Source of the DNA: Pontibacter ramchanderi
Lineage (GTDB): Bacteria; Bacteroidota; Bacteroidia; Cytophagales; Hymenobacteraceae
DNA: 64,000 nt
Direction: 5' to 3'
Assembly: GCF_002846395.1 (NCBI RefSeq)
Contig: NZ_PJMU01000001.1
Span: forward strand, 1,302,001 to 1,366,000
Part shown: in pieces, positions 37,105 through 45,417 of the stretch
How positions within the stretch are numbered: position 1 is the stretch's first letter
How the letters are laid out: each line of letters begins with the position of its first letter
Notes under the pieces: generated by a model
The model's input: the letters and a program-made list of their open reading frames with translations, nothing else
Told to the model about the DNA's origin: nothing
Database searches by the model: none
Program-made: the position numbers and the translations under genes

Positions 37105-37159
37105 AAGGGTAAAGATAGGCAAAGCCAGGGTATAGCCCGCCATCAGGTATAGTTAATTG

Positions 37160-38179
37160 CTACAGTTCGTTATTTCGGAATGCCGCCTTTTGTGTGCGCT
37201 CCGTCAGGCCCGACATAGAAAGCGGCGTTTCACTCTCGTAGCCTTTTTTGGCCCGCTGCTCGCCGGTTGGCCCAGGGAGCATGCGGTTGAGTATGGCGAA
37301 GATATCAGTTGTGGTTTCCGGGGAGATGCCGTGTATGAACGCCCCGATCTTGGCGGGTATAGAAGTGACCACTTCCGCATCGCCGTGGCGGCAGGCATCC
37401 AGAATAGATTTGGCGGAGCTTTCCGCGCTGATGGACGTAACTGGGCTCGAGTCAACGATCTTGAACAGTGTGTATTCCTCCTCGTGCTGCCCTTTGATAT
37501 TGGCGTGCCGTGGACTGCCCGTCTGCATCAGGCCCGGCGATGCACAGGTAACGGTGATGTTGTACTGCTTCAACTCCGCACGCAGGCCTTCGGATAACCC
37601 AACCAGAGCAAACTTGCTGGCGCTGTAAGGCACCAAATGCGGAACGCCCAGCTTTCCGCCAATCGAGGCGATGTTGAGGATCCGACCACCGCCACGGGCT
37701 TTCATGGAGGGCAGCACGGCCAGCGTAGTGTAAAGCGGCCCCCAGAAATGCGTCTGCATGGCTTCCTCAAAGTCTTTTACGGTCATCTCCTCCAACGGAC
37801 CCGCCGTGATGATGCCCGCGTTATTGATCAGCACATCGATCTGCCCGAATTCCTGCTGTACCCGCCCAATCATCTGTTCTACCTGCGCCTGCTGGGTTAC
37901 ATCGCATGGGAGCACCATGACCTCGGCCCCATTGCCGGCCAGTTCCATACGGGCATCTTCCAGTTGCATTTCGTCGCGCGAGCACAATATTAGGCGGGCC
38001 CCTTCTTTGGCCAGTTGCCGGGCCATCACAAAGCCCAGCCCACGGGCACCGCCCGTTATCAGCACCGTCTTGTTTCGGAAGCTATAGGCATTCAGTTTAC
38101 GGGAAATGGCACGGGCCATAAGCAATGCGCCTGCTCCGGCGGCCAGCCACCAGAGGTTTCTTTTCTGTTCTGTTTTCAT
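37160..38179 (-). CDS. SDR family oxidoreductase (membrane-anchored)
   Basis: This 339-residue short-chain dehydrogenase has a hydrophobic N-terminal segment (about residues 8-22) that may anchor it in the membrane. Motifs: TGGARGLG (nucleotide binding), NNAG, Ser in NIASIGG and YSASK (catalytic Tyr/Lys), followed by ASPGLMQT. It uses NAD(P)H to oxidise or reduce an unknown substrate. The Met at 38179 is preferred over an upstream in-frame start that would place the anchor deeper. It is 55 bp upstream of the Nudix gene in the same direction, so they may be co-transcribed. Confidence 0.9.
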   Translation of the reverse strand: MKTEQKRNLWWLAAGAGALLMARAISRKLNAYSFRNKTVLITGGARGLGFVMARQLAKEGARLILCSRDEMQLEDARMELAGNGAEVMVLPCDVTQQAQVEQMIGRVQQEFGQIDVLINNAGIITAGPLEEMTVKDFEEAMQTHFWGPLYTTLAVLPSMKARGGGRILNIASIGGKLGVPHLVPYSASKFALVGLSEGLRAELKQYNITVTCASPGLMQTGSPRHANIKGQHEEEYTLFKIVDSSPVTSISAESSAKSILDACRHGDAEVVTSIPAKIGAFIHGISPETTTDIFAILNRMLPGPTGEQRAKKGYESETPLSMSGLTERTQKAAFRNNEL

Positions 38180-38197
38180 GGGTTTCAGGTATAACGA

Positions 38198-38233
38198 AAA
38201 TAGCCAGCACAATACAAACAATGCTGGCTATTT
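38198..38233 (-). terminator. Terminator downstream of the beta-barrel at 38296
   Basis: A perfect AAATAGCCAGCA/TGCTGGCTATTT stem with a 12-base loop, followed by T on the minus strand. Confidence 0.8.
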
Positions 38234-38295
38234 CCTGTACGGGAAGGCAAGGTATGTAGGTTCCTTTAGTTAGGAACGCATAGGTATAGCGGGGC

Positions 38296-39066
38296 TTACT
38301 TTTTCTTCTTGAAGGGCTTTATACCCTGCTTCTTGCTCGTAAACACTTCGTTCTTCGGCATTGGTGTGTACAGCAGCTTAACCGAAACTACACCGTAGTG
38401 ATCTTTATTATTCAAACTTTGATTGTTGTTATCAAGGTAGTCTGTGGTAGTTAAGTGGTACATAACTTCTGGTGCCACACTAATTTGATCAGAAAAACGG
38501 AAGCGCATACCACCACCAACTGTAATTACACCAGCAATGGCTGGGTACGAGCGCAGGCGATCATAAGTAATATCAGAATTGGGAGGCCTATTTGTAGGAT
38601 AAGAACTAGGTGTGTAATACACGAAGCCTCCCCCGCCCTTCACAAAAGGCACGGCAAAACGTTTGCGAAGGGAGCGATAGTTGTTGGAACCGGCATAGCT
38701 GTCCATCAGGTTATACACCAACATCCCAGACACATCTATAACCCTTGACTCAACAGTAATATTTTTAGAATCCTTCGATACCGCCTTCAATTTGAGATAT
38801 TCTACTTCGCCACTAACTGACCAGAATGGGTTATACTTAAACAAGGCTCCTATACCGAAGGCAGAGCCAATGTCATTGCAACCATAACTCCCGCATACGT
38901 CACTCTTTATGGCTGCTACACCTGCACCAGCCTGGATAACGAGACCACGCTCCGGAATTTTGCTAATGCCCATCCGACGTATAACACCATCCTGCGCCTG
39001 AGCGGTAGTGTAAACTAAAATGGTGAGCGAGAATAGTAGTAGAAGAAAGTATGTGCTCCTGTTCAT
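38296..39066 (-). CDS. Outer-membrane beta-barrel protein
   Basis: This 256-residue protein has a signal peptide (TTAQAQ), two nearby cysteines (DVCGSYGC) early in the mature part and alternating strand segments (GLVIQAGAGV, WSVSGEVEYL, GGGMRFRFSD). The lysine-rich end (KPFKKKK) follows the barrel. It is distinctly richer in A/T than neighbouring genes. I recognise the general beta-barrel class, but not a specific function. It is a single-gene unit with its own terminator. Confidence 0.8.
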   Translation of the reverse strand: MNRSTYFLLLLFSLTILVYTTAQAQDGVIRRMGISKIPERGLVIQAGAGVAAIKSDVCGSYGCNDIGSAFGIGALFKYNPFWSVSGEVEYLKLKAVSKDSKNITVESRVIDVSGMLVYNLMDSYAGSNNYRSLRKRFAVPFVKGGGGFVYYTPSSYPTNRPPNSDITYDRLRSYPAIAGVITVGGGMRFRFSDQISVAPEVMYHLTTTDYLDNNNQSLNNKDHYGVVSVKLLYTPMPKNEVFTSKKQGIKPFKKKK

Positions 39067-39268
39067 GCTTCAGACAGGTTTCTCTTTAAGGTTTGTGTGG
39101 CACGCAGCCCTGATACTGTCTGAGTCGGGCCCGTTCCCCCTATCTACGCAAGGCTAAAAGAAAGGATCATCAAAATTTATGAATACATTATAATATAGCC
39201 ATGATAAAATGATTACAGCTATACCTGCATGTGTTCGGAGTTAATTTAGCGACTCTTCACAAAGGAGA

Positions 39269-40204
39269 TTAAGCACCAGTCTCTGAATCAGTTGCGAGAA
39301 GAGCCGGGCGTTTCTTGTTGAGAAGCTTCACAAAATCGATTACCAAAGCAGCCGCATCCGGATAAAAAGTATGGTTGATGTTTTCATACACATCGGTGGG
39401 CTTATGGTAGTGCGCGTGGTCCTCAACGCCGAAATAAATGAATGGGATCTGGCGCTTGTGGAATTGATAGTGATCTGACTGCCTGGTCCAGTCGTTTTTC
39501 CCCTGCTCCGGCCGGTCGTGGCCTGTTAGCAGGCTGGCCTTTGGCCGGGGCTTCACCTGCTGCAACAGGGGCAGCAGTGCTGGGTAATGATAGGCCCCGC
39601 TGGCATAGAGCTCACCTTTTTCGTTCAGGCTGAGCATGTCCATGTTCACATTGAGCTGAATTAGCTCCAGTGCCAGCGGAGGATGCTCAAGAAAGGCATT
39701 GGCTCCCTGCAAGCCCAGTTCCTCGCCGTCGAGCGCAGCAAATACCAAAGTATAGTAAGGCTTGTTTTTCTTAAAATAGGCAGCCGCAGCCAGTAGGCCA
39801 CCCACACCTGAGGCATTGTCATCGGCCCCATTAAAAACCTCGCCCTTTCGCTCGCCCACATGGTCGTAGTGCGCTGTCAGGACGATGGTTTTGTCGGTTT
39901 TGCCAGGTATAAAGCCGATTAAATTGACGGCTTTTTCTACTACAAAACCCCTGCCCTCCAGCCGGAAAGTATGGCGGTAGCTCTTGTTATAGGCTTCCAG
40001 CCCAATCTCATTGAAACGCTTCTCAATGTACTCCTGCGCCATTCGGTTGCCTTCGGTGCCGCTCAAACGGCCTGCCATCGAATCGGCGGACAGCACCTGT
40101 ACATCGCGTAGCAGTTGCTGCGGGTCGAGCACCGCTTTTTGGGCTTGTGCAGAGAGTTGGAGCCCGCAAACAAGTAGTATAACAAAGGAGAGATAGCGTT
40201 TCAT
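39269..40204 (-). CDS. M28 family zinc aminopeptidase
   Basis: This 311-residue secreted peptidase has a signal peptide (LQLSAQAQ) and the M28 metal-ligand series: His/Asp in TAHYDHVG, Asp in GADDNASG, Glu pair in DGEELGLQG, Asp in MDMLS and His in HYHKPTD. It binds two zinc ions and removes N-terminal residues from peptides in the periplasm or outside the cell. The Met at 40204 begins the signal peptide; an upstream Met would add six residues. It is transcribed alone. Confidence 0.92.
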   Translation of the reverse strand: MKRYLSFVILLVCGLQLSAQAQKAVLDPQQLLRDVQVLSADSMAGRLSGTEGNRMAQEYIEKRFNEIGLEAYNKSYRHTFRLEGRGFVVEKAVNLIGFIPGKTDKTIVLTAHYDHVGERKGEVFNGADDNASGVGGLLAAAAYFKKNKPYYTLVFAALDGEELGLQGANAFLEHPPLALELIQLNVNMDMLSLNEKGELYASGAYHYPALLPLLQQVKPRPKASLLTGHDRPEQGKNDWTRQSDHYQFHKRQIPFIYFGVEDHAHYHKPTDVYENINHTFYPDAAALVIDFVKLLNKKRPALLATDSETGA

Positions 40205-40259
40205 AGCCCTTATTTTATGCAAATTTACTACAAAATCGCCAGGGTGTCTCTAAAGAATA

Positions 40260-40466
40260 TTAGCTGTTCACAACAGGCCACGAGATCCAGCTTTTCTGAC
40301 GGGCAGTAGCTTTCTTCTGCTCCGCTACGCGTCGCTCCACTTCCTGCGTATAATTTCCGTCCTTCTCAAATACCTCACCTTTCAGCACCCAGCCAGTTTT
40401 CACGTAGTCTTGTACTCTGTTTACGAGGGCCTGCAAATCGTTTGCTTCAATTACATCGAATTCCAT
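40260..40466 (-). CDS. DUF1737-like small protein
   Basis: This 68-residue protein begins at the Met at 40466; the upstream extension lacks coding character. The segment VNRQV-like VNRVQDYVKTGWVLKGEV resembles the core of DUF1737 (a short alpha/beta domain with a conserved GW). The C terminus is Lys/Arg/Gln-rich. There is no signal peptide. Function is unknown. It is 55 bp upstream of the M28 peptidase gene in the same direction. Confidence 0.6.
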   Translation of the reverse strand: MEFDVIEANDLQALVNRVQDYVKTGWVLKGEVFEKDGNYTQEVERRVAEQKKATARQKSWISWPVVNS

Positions 40467-40629
40467 GTTCGTTCCTTTTCTAATGGTCTTACAAATGGTT
40501 GTCAGATGTGATTTAAACAAGGAGTGTGCCACTTACGTTCACCGGCTGCAAATGTTACAATTATTTTAAAACAAATTGCAGAAACCCTTTCTGGCACTTC
40601 AGGATATCGTTTTAATGGCCCAAAACAGC

Positions 40630-40655
40630 ACGAGCCAGTCAGCTGACCGGCTCGT
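40630..40655. terminator. Perfect hairpin downstream of the lipoprotein at 40688
   Basis: ACGAGCC-a-GTCAG and CTGAC-c-GGCTCGT form a near-perfect stem with almost no loop; T runs are present on the plus strand and weaker on the minus strand. It probably ends the minus-strand lipoprotein operon. Confidence 0.7.
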
Positions 40656-40687
40656 TTTAAACCTTCAAACAATTGTATTCTAATTCC

Positions 40688-41281
40688 TTACATTTTCTTT
40701 ACATCAATAAAGGCAGGTACCTCTACCGGACCTACTGAGGTTTGGATAGTGGGTTTGATCTGTAGCAATATATCCGGTCGGCTGCCCCCCTCCTTCTCAG
40801 AAAGCATAGCAACGAGTCGCAACAGGTTGTTCAAACCGGAACTGCCGTTTTCCTCAGCCAGTTTGATGGGCGTACGCACATTGATGGTATTCAGACCATG
40901 CCGGAGTTCAACCGGCTCATCCACGATCCCGCTCAGTGTCTGTTTGCCATCCAGCAGCAATTGCCATTTAAGTTTGGTCACGGTCATGCTGCGGTCCTGG
41001 TTGGCTTCGTCCAGTTCTACATTCAGCCCCAGGCTTGAGAAAGCAGACAGGTTATTGTCAGAGAAAGCCGACAGCAGCAAGGCGGCCTCGCTGAATGAGA
41101 AGTCCTCGGGTCGCTTTTTGTTCAACACATTCACGCCGTTCAGCTTCACTTCATTAATACCCGACAGGCTATACTTTGCCTCTTTAAAAGCATCTACATC
41201 GCTCTTGGTGCCGCACGAGAATGCGAACAAGGCTATACCTAGCAACAGGGCAAAACTTAGGAGATTGATTTTTCTGTTCAT
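40688..41281 (-). CDS. LEA-like lipoprotein, paralogue of the one at 44666
   Basis: This 197-residue lipoprotein has the lipobox FAFSC (lipidated Cys near 23). The mature part is a beta-sandwich-like domain with repeated pattern KYSLSGINEVKLNGVNV, WQLLLDGKQTLSGIVDEPVEL and LLQIKPTIQTSVGPVEVPAF. The fold resembles LEA type 2/WHy domains. It lies 14 bp downstream of a head-GIN lipoprotein gene in the same direction, so both form an operon. A clear paralogue is encoded 4 kb away. Function is unknown; an envelope role is expected. Confidence 0.8.
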   Translation of the reverse strand: MNRKINLLSFALLLGIALFAFSCGTKSDVDAFKEAKYSLSGINEVKLNGVNVLNKKRPEDFSFSEAALLLSAFSDNNLSAFSSLGLNVELDEANQDRSMTVTKLKWQLLLDGKQTLSGIVDEPVELRHGLNTINVRTPIKLAEENGSSGLNNLLRLVAMLSEKEGGSRPDILLQIKPTIQTSVGPVEVPAFIDVKKM

Positions 41282-41295
41282 CTGTTCTGTATTGC

Positions 41296-42018
41296 TCAGC
41301 GCTTTATTACTTTGCCTGAGCCTGAAATAGTTGAGTTAATAGTTGGACTTCCCTGGTAATACACATTGCCGCTTCCGGAGATCGTTACGGCCAGTTCGTT
41401 GGCTGCATGCACCTCCACGTTTCCCGAACCCGAGAGGTTTACACCGGCACTTCCGCTGCGCAGACCAAAGGCTTTTACGTTACCCGAGCCCGACAGGCTG
41501 ATTTCCTGTGCACCCGCCTCCCCTGCAAGGTCGATGCTGCCCGAACCGGTCAGCCTGCTGGTTATTCTGCCGGCAAGCACGTTTATTCGGAGTTGGCCTG
41601 AGCCATCGAGCACAGCCAGGAAATCATTCGTCTCAAATTCATCCAGCAGCTCTATGCGCCCCGACCCGATCAGTTCAGCAGATCGCAATTCTGGCACTGT
41701 CATTTGCACCTCTATCGTTTTATGGCTGCGCAGGCATCTGTCCAGGCTAAGGTCCCACACGCCGTTCGATACATTGGTGCTGATCGCGTCCAGCACGTTT
41801 GGCTGTGCCCTCACCTCGATGCGCTGCGTGGCTCCTCGTCTAACAAATACGCGGGTATCGCCGTTCACTCGCAGTCCGTTCACCGCATCCAGGTTAAACT
41901 CGCGGGTTTCCACATCGCCCCTTCCCCGGATACAATCCGCTTCGTCGTCGCAGGAGGCAAGGAGGAGTACTGGCAGGATGAGCAGGAGCATCCGAGGCCA
42001 AAAATTTGCAGGTTTCAT
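41296..42018 (-). CDS. Head-GIN-domain (DUF2807) lipoprotein
   Basis: This 240-residue lipoprotein has the lipobox LLASC followed by a DUF2807 beta-helix with repeated GSG turns (GSGRIEL, GSGQLRI, GSGSIDL, GSGNVKAF, GSGNVEV, GSGNVYY, GSGKVIK). These head-GIN proteins are common in Bacteroidota and of unknown role, possibly adhesive or structural. The Met at 42018 starts the signal peptide. The gene is upstream of and coupled to the LEA-like lipoprotein. Confidence 0.9.
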   Translation of the reverse strand: MKPANFWPRMLLLILPVLLLASCDDEADCIRGRGDVETREFNLDAVNGLRVNGDTRVFVRRGATQRIEVRAQPNVLDAISTNVSNGVWDLSLDRCLRSHKTIEVQMTVPELRSAELIGSGRIELLDEFETNDFLAVLDGSGQLRINVLAGRITSRLTGSGSIDLAGEAGAQEISLSGSGNVKAFGLRSGSAGVNLSGSGNVEVHAANELAVTISGSGNVYYQGSPTINSTISGSGKVIKR

Positions 42019-42122
42019 AGTTTTAGGTGGCTTAATGGTGAGCTGCAAGTTATAGAATCCTGCTGCAACTGCATAAAGCCTCCGGCACCGTCTACTCATT
42101 ATTATGGTGCCACTACTAATTT

Positions 42123-43037
42123 TTAGCTAAAGTGCCCCACCGTTTGCCCGCGCTGATTCACCAGCACCCCGTTGGCTGTTACAAACAGGCCCTGCAGGTA
42201 ATCGCTCTCGAAATAAAAAGGATAGTCGCGGTTATTGGTGCGGGCCAGCTTGCCGATGATGCGGGCGCCGCGTTCTGTCATATGCACCAGTTGCAGGCGC
42301 GTGGTAAGAAAGAACTGCTCACTTGGCGCGTTGTTGAATACGACCTGGCGGAGCACCAGTTGGCTGTCGAGCCCTCTCGATACGGTGTTTCCTCTGGTTG
42401 GCTGCTGCCGTACCTGTTCGCGTGGTTGCTGGGGAGGCTGGCTGCCGGCCAGGGGCTGCTGCACACGCGATTGCCCGTTGGCGCTGGCCAGCAGTTGGGC
42501 ATCGGCATTGCCCCACCCTCTGCTGATGGCCGCCAGCCGGTAGCTGCGACCCGGATGTGTGGCAGAGCTTCGCTCATCTGAAAGCACTTTCATGGCAGCC
42601 TGCGCCTCTTCCAGACTCGCCCCCATCTTGCGGAGCACAAAACCAGAGAACTCATCGGCCTCCAGTTCGTCGGCATGGTTGCTGCCCTGACGCGACAAGG
42701 TATGGCCGTTCAGATGATGCCCGATCTCGTGCGCCAGAATGCTTACGCCAGCCCAGTCGGTATGCACGGCGTTGTTGATCGCGTCGAGAAAGCGCTCATT
42801 GTACAAGATATAGCGCTTGCCGTTGTAAATCACGGCAGCAGCGTTCTCGATATTGGCAGCGCGCACCTCGAAGCGCGGTTTCAGCCCAATCACATCGATT
42901 ATCTCACCGATTACGTCACGGGGCGCGGCTTTGGTGGCTGCATAAAGCACTGGGGCGGGTACTGTTGCCGCCACCGAACCCAAAAGCGGAGCCAGAGACA
43001 GCAGCAGGGCCAGGCTTAGTTTACTCAATCGATTCAT
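42123..43037 (-). CDS. Zinc metallopeptidase-like exported protein (HEIGHH)
   Basis: This 304-residue protein begins at the Met at 43037, the start of a signal peptide (SVAATVPAP). A zincin site HEIGHHLNGH (residues about 127-136) and a third ligand candidate in ELEADEFSG resemble the M48 peptidase layout, but the domain is smaller than in HtpX. The middle of the protein (about 200-235) is Gln/Pro-rich and probably a linker. The C-terminal part (from about 240) is beta-rich (YFESDYLQGLFVTANGVLV). An exported quality-control peptidase is likely by the motif; the substrate is unknown. Confidence 0.85.
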   Translation of the reverse strand: MNRLSKLSLALLLSLAPLLGSVAATVPAPVLYAATKAAPRDVIGEIIDVIGLKPRFEVRAANIENAAAVIYNGKRYILYNERFLDAINNAVHTDWAGVSILAHEIGHHLNGHTLSRQGSNHADELEADEFSGFVLRKMGASLEEAQAAMKVLSDERSSATHPGRSYRLAAISRGWGNADAQLLASANGQSRVQQPLAGSQPPQQPREQVRQQPTRGNTVSRGLDSQLVLRQVVFNNAPSEQFFLTTRLQLVHMTERGARIIGKLARTNNRDYPFYFESDYLQGLFVTANGVLVNQRGQTVGHFS

Positions 43038-43211
43038 GATATTTCCCTTTCTGTAGCTAAACGAACACAGCATATCCAAAACGAAAAACGGACGGAAGCT
43101 GGTATACCCCACAATGCAAGTACTTTGCCAGAATTTCACCCAAATTATGACAAAGAGGCTTTTTGGCAGCTGCCCGAATTATTTCTATTTTAGCCCGACT
43201 GAATCTGAGGC

Positions 43212-44627
43212 ATGCTGGTAATTTTTGTGATCCTCTACCTGTTCTTCAACATTGGGGTGGGTTTTTGGGCATCGAGTCGGGTACACAACACCAAAGACTT
43301 TCTGCTAGCCGGCAGGAGCCTGCCTTTCTATATCTCCACCGCTGTGGTGTTTGCCACCTGGTTTGGCTCCGAAACGCTGCTCGGCGCTTCCTCGGAATTT
43401 GCATCACACGGGTTGCTCGGCGTGATCGAGGACCCCTTTGGCGCCGCGCTCTGCCTGGTGCTGGTCGGGCTTTTCTTCGCCAGGAAACTCTATCGTCTCA
43501 ACCTGCTCACCATCGGCGACTACTACCGCGTCCGCTACAACCGCACCACCGAGCAGATCGCGGCTTTCTTTATGGTGATCTCCTACTTCGGCTGGATCGC
43601 GGCGCAGCTGGTGGCCCTGGGAATAGTGATGAACCAGGTGTTCGGCATTTCTACGGCCTTAGGCATTATTATAGGCAGTGTAATTGTGGTGGGCTATACC
43701 TACATGGGTGGCATGTGGTCTGTCTCGATCACCGACTTCGTGCAGACCGTGATGATCATTGGCGGTCTCGTGTTCATTACCTATACCTTGCTGCAGCGCA
43801 TGCCGCTGGAGCAGGTAACAGCCTCGCTTCCCGACGGCTTTTTCCGGATGACACCTCCTAACCATAGCCCTACAGCCTGGCTCAATTACATAGCCCTCTG
43901 GATCACGATCGGACTCGGTTCCATTCCGCAGCAGGATGTTTTACAAAGGGTGATGTCGGCCAGGTCGGAGAAGGTGGCGGTGGCTGCCTCTTTGGCTGCA
44001 GGTGTGCTATACCTGACAGTAGCCTTTATGCCGCTGCTATTGGCCCTGTATGCCCGCACCTTGCAGCCACAGCTGTTGCAGGAAGATGCCCAGTTGCTGG
44101 TTCCCGGCCTGATCATGGGGCTGGATTCCCTGCTGATCAAAGTACTTTTCTTTGGTGCTCTGATCTCAGCCATCATCAGCACGGCCAGCGGCGGCATATT
44201 GGCCCCGGCTGCTGTACTCAGCGAAAACATGCTGCGCCCCCTGCTCGGCCGGCGCAGCGACAGGCAAATGCTCCTGCTATCGCGTATCAGCGTGCTGATT
44301 GTGGCGGCTGTGGCGCTCGGTATGGCGCTGCTGCGCAGTAATATTTACGAACTGGTGAGCGAGTCGTCTGCTCTGAGCCTGGTGTCGCTGTTTGTGCCGC
44401 TGGTAGCTGGCCTGTACTGGAAACGCGCGACTGCCTTGGCCGCCAATGTCTCCATCTTAGCAGGTATGGGCGGCTGGTTGCTGTGCCTTTATCTGCAAAC
44501 GGAAGTCAATCCTATACTTTACGGCCTGGCTGCCAGCATAGCCGGTCTACTCGTTGGGCAACTGTTTTCGCGGCGGCAGCCAGCGCCTATACCTGCCGAA
44601 GCAGTTGCCATAAAAAAACAGGTATAG
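43212..44627 (+). CDS. Sodium:solute symporter (SSS family)
   Basis: This 471-residue integral membrane transporter has about 12-13 hydrophobic segments and the SSS signature (DFLLAGRSLPF near the N terminus, FATWFGSETLLGAS in the second helix region, GYTYMGGMWSVSITDFVQ in the middle, GSIPQQDVLQRVMSA after it). It imports a solute with sodium; the substrate (sugar, amino acid, proline or other) cannot be told. The stop codon TAG is part of a CAGGTATAG word. It is divergent from the zinc peptidase gene. Confidence 0.93.
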   Translation: MLVIFVILYLFFNIGVGFWASSRVHNTKDFLLAGRSLPFYISTAVVFATWFGSETLLGASSEFASHGLLGVIEDPFGAALCLVLVGLFFARKLYRLNLLTIGDYYRVRYNRTTEQIAAFFMVISYFGWIAAQLVALGIVMNQVFGISTALGIIIGSVIVVGYTYMGGMWSVSITDFVQTVMIIGGLVFITYTLLQRMPLEQVTASLPDGFFRMTPPNHSPTAWLNYIALWITIGLGSIPQQDVLQRVMSARSEKVAVAASLAAGVLYLTVAFMPLLLALYARTLQPQLLQEDAQLLVPGLIMGLDSLLIKVLFFGALISAIISTASGGILAPAAVLSENMLRPLLGRRSDRQMLLLSRISVLIVAAVALGMALLRSNIYELVSESSALSLVSLFVPLVAGLYWKRATALAANVSILAGMGGWLLCLYLQTEVNPILYGLAASIAGLLVGQLFSRRQPAPIPAEAVAIKKQV

Positions 44628-44643
44628 CACACTGCCATACCTG
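44611..44643. repeat. Imperfect inverted pair of the AGGTATAG word at a stop codon
   Basis: CAGGTATAG and CATACCTG flank an eight-base interior, forming a hairpin that contains the symporter stop codon. There is no proper T-run, so it is a weak terminator at best. Confidence 0.55.
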
Positions 44644-44665
44644 CTTCGCGTCTACCTGAATTCTT

Positions 44666-45274
44666 TTACCTGAAAAAGGCGACTATACCTGTCGGTTTAC
44701 TCACAGTGATATAGGCCGGAGATTCCACGTTCCCCACGGGTGTTTTGATCGTTGGCTTGATCTTGAGGGTGACATGCTGCCGTATATCCACCTTTTTCCC
44801 CAGCAGGGTGATCAAGCGGGACAGACCGGTGTAGTTGGGCAGGTTGCCGTCGTTAGCCAGGCCGACAGGTGTGGCGATTGGCAATGAGTTCATGCCCTCC
44901 TGCAATACCATGGTCTCGTCAATCGTGCCGGTCAGTGCGTCCTCTCCATCTACTTCGAGCAGCCACTTCATGCGCGTGATGGTCAGGTTCCTTTCTTCTT
45001 CGCTTTTCTCCTGCAGCGTTACATGCAGGGCCAGGGTAGCGCTTACCTCCAGGGTATGGCTGGTGACAGCGGCCAGCAGACTGTCGCGCTCCTCGTTCGA
45101 AAAGCCACGCCTTTCCTGAATACGCTGCTCTATGTCCATGCCGTTGAGCTTCACGTCACGCACATTTTGCAGGCTATACCTTGCCTCTGTAAACGCCTTT
45201 ATGTCCTGTGCTTGCTTGCACGAAAAACCGGCCAGCAGCACTAGCAGCAAAGCCGTGTTCCATAGTTTGTTCAT
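44666..45274 (-). CDS. LEA-like lipoprotein, paralogue of the one at 40688
   Basis: This 202-residue lipoprotein has the lipobox AGFSC. It aligns with the protein at 40688 along its whole length: ARYSLQNVRDVKLNGMDI, KWLLEVDGEDALTGTIDETMVL and LKIKPTIKTPVGNVESPAYI are direct counterparts. The central residues are less conserved. The pair presumably arose by duplication and separated. Function is unknown. It is a one-gene unit; the AGGTATAG-containing hairpin at 45348 lies upstream of it. Confidence 0.8.
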   Translation of the reverse strand: MNKLWNTALLLVLLAGFSCKQAQDIKAFTEARYSLQNVRDVKLNGMDIEQRIQERRGFSNEERDSLLAAVTSHTLEVSATLALHVTLQEKSEEERNLTITRMKWLLEVDGEDALTGTIDETMVLQEGMNSLPIATPVGLANDGNLPNYTGLSRLITLLGKKVDIRQHVTLKIKPTIKTPVGNVESPAYITVSKPTGIVAFFR

Positions 45275-45347
45275 TTATAACTGGCTGTTATACATACCAA
45301 TATACAAGTAACACAATAGTTTACAAAAATCTGTTTCGGGCAGCAGC

Positions 45348-45386
45348 AAAAAAAGCAGGTATAGCCCATGGCCATACCTGCTTTTT
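45348..45386. terminator. Bidirectional terminator built on AGGTATAG words
   Basis: AAAAAGCAGGTAT pairs perfectly with ATACCTGCTTTTT. Its arms carry GGTATAG and its near-complement. It lies downstream of the minus-strand gene at 45418. Confidence 0.85.
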
Positions 45387-45417
45387 AGCGTGAATTCTGA
45401 AGCGCTATACCTACCGA

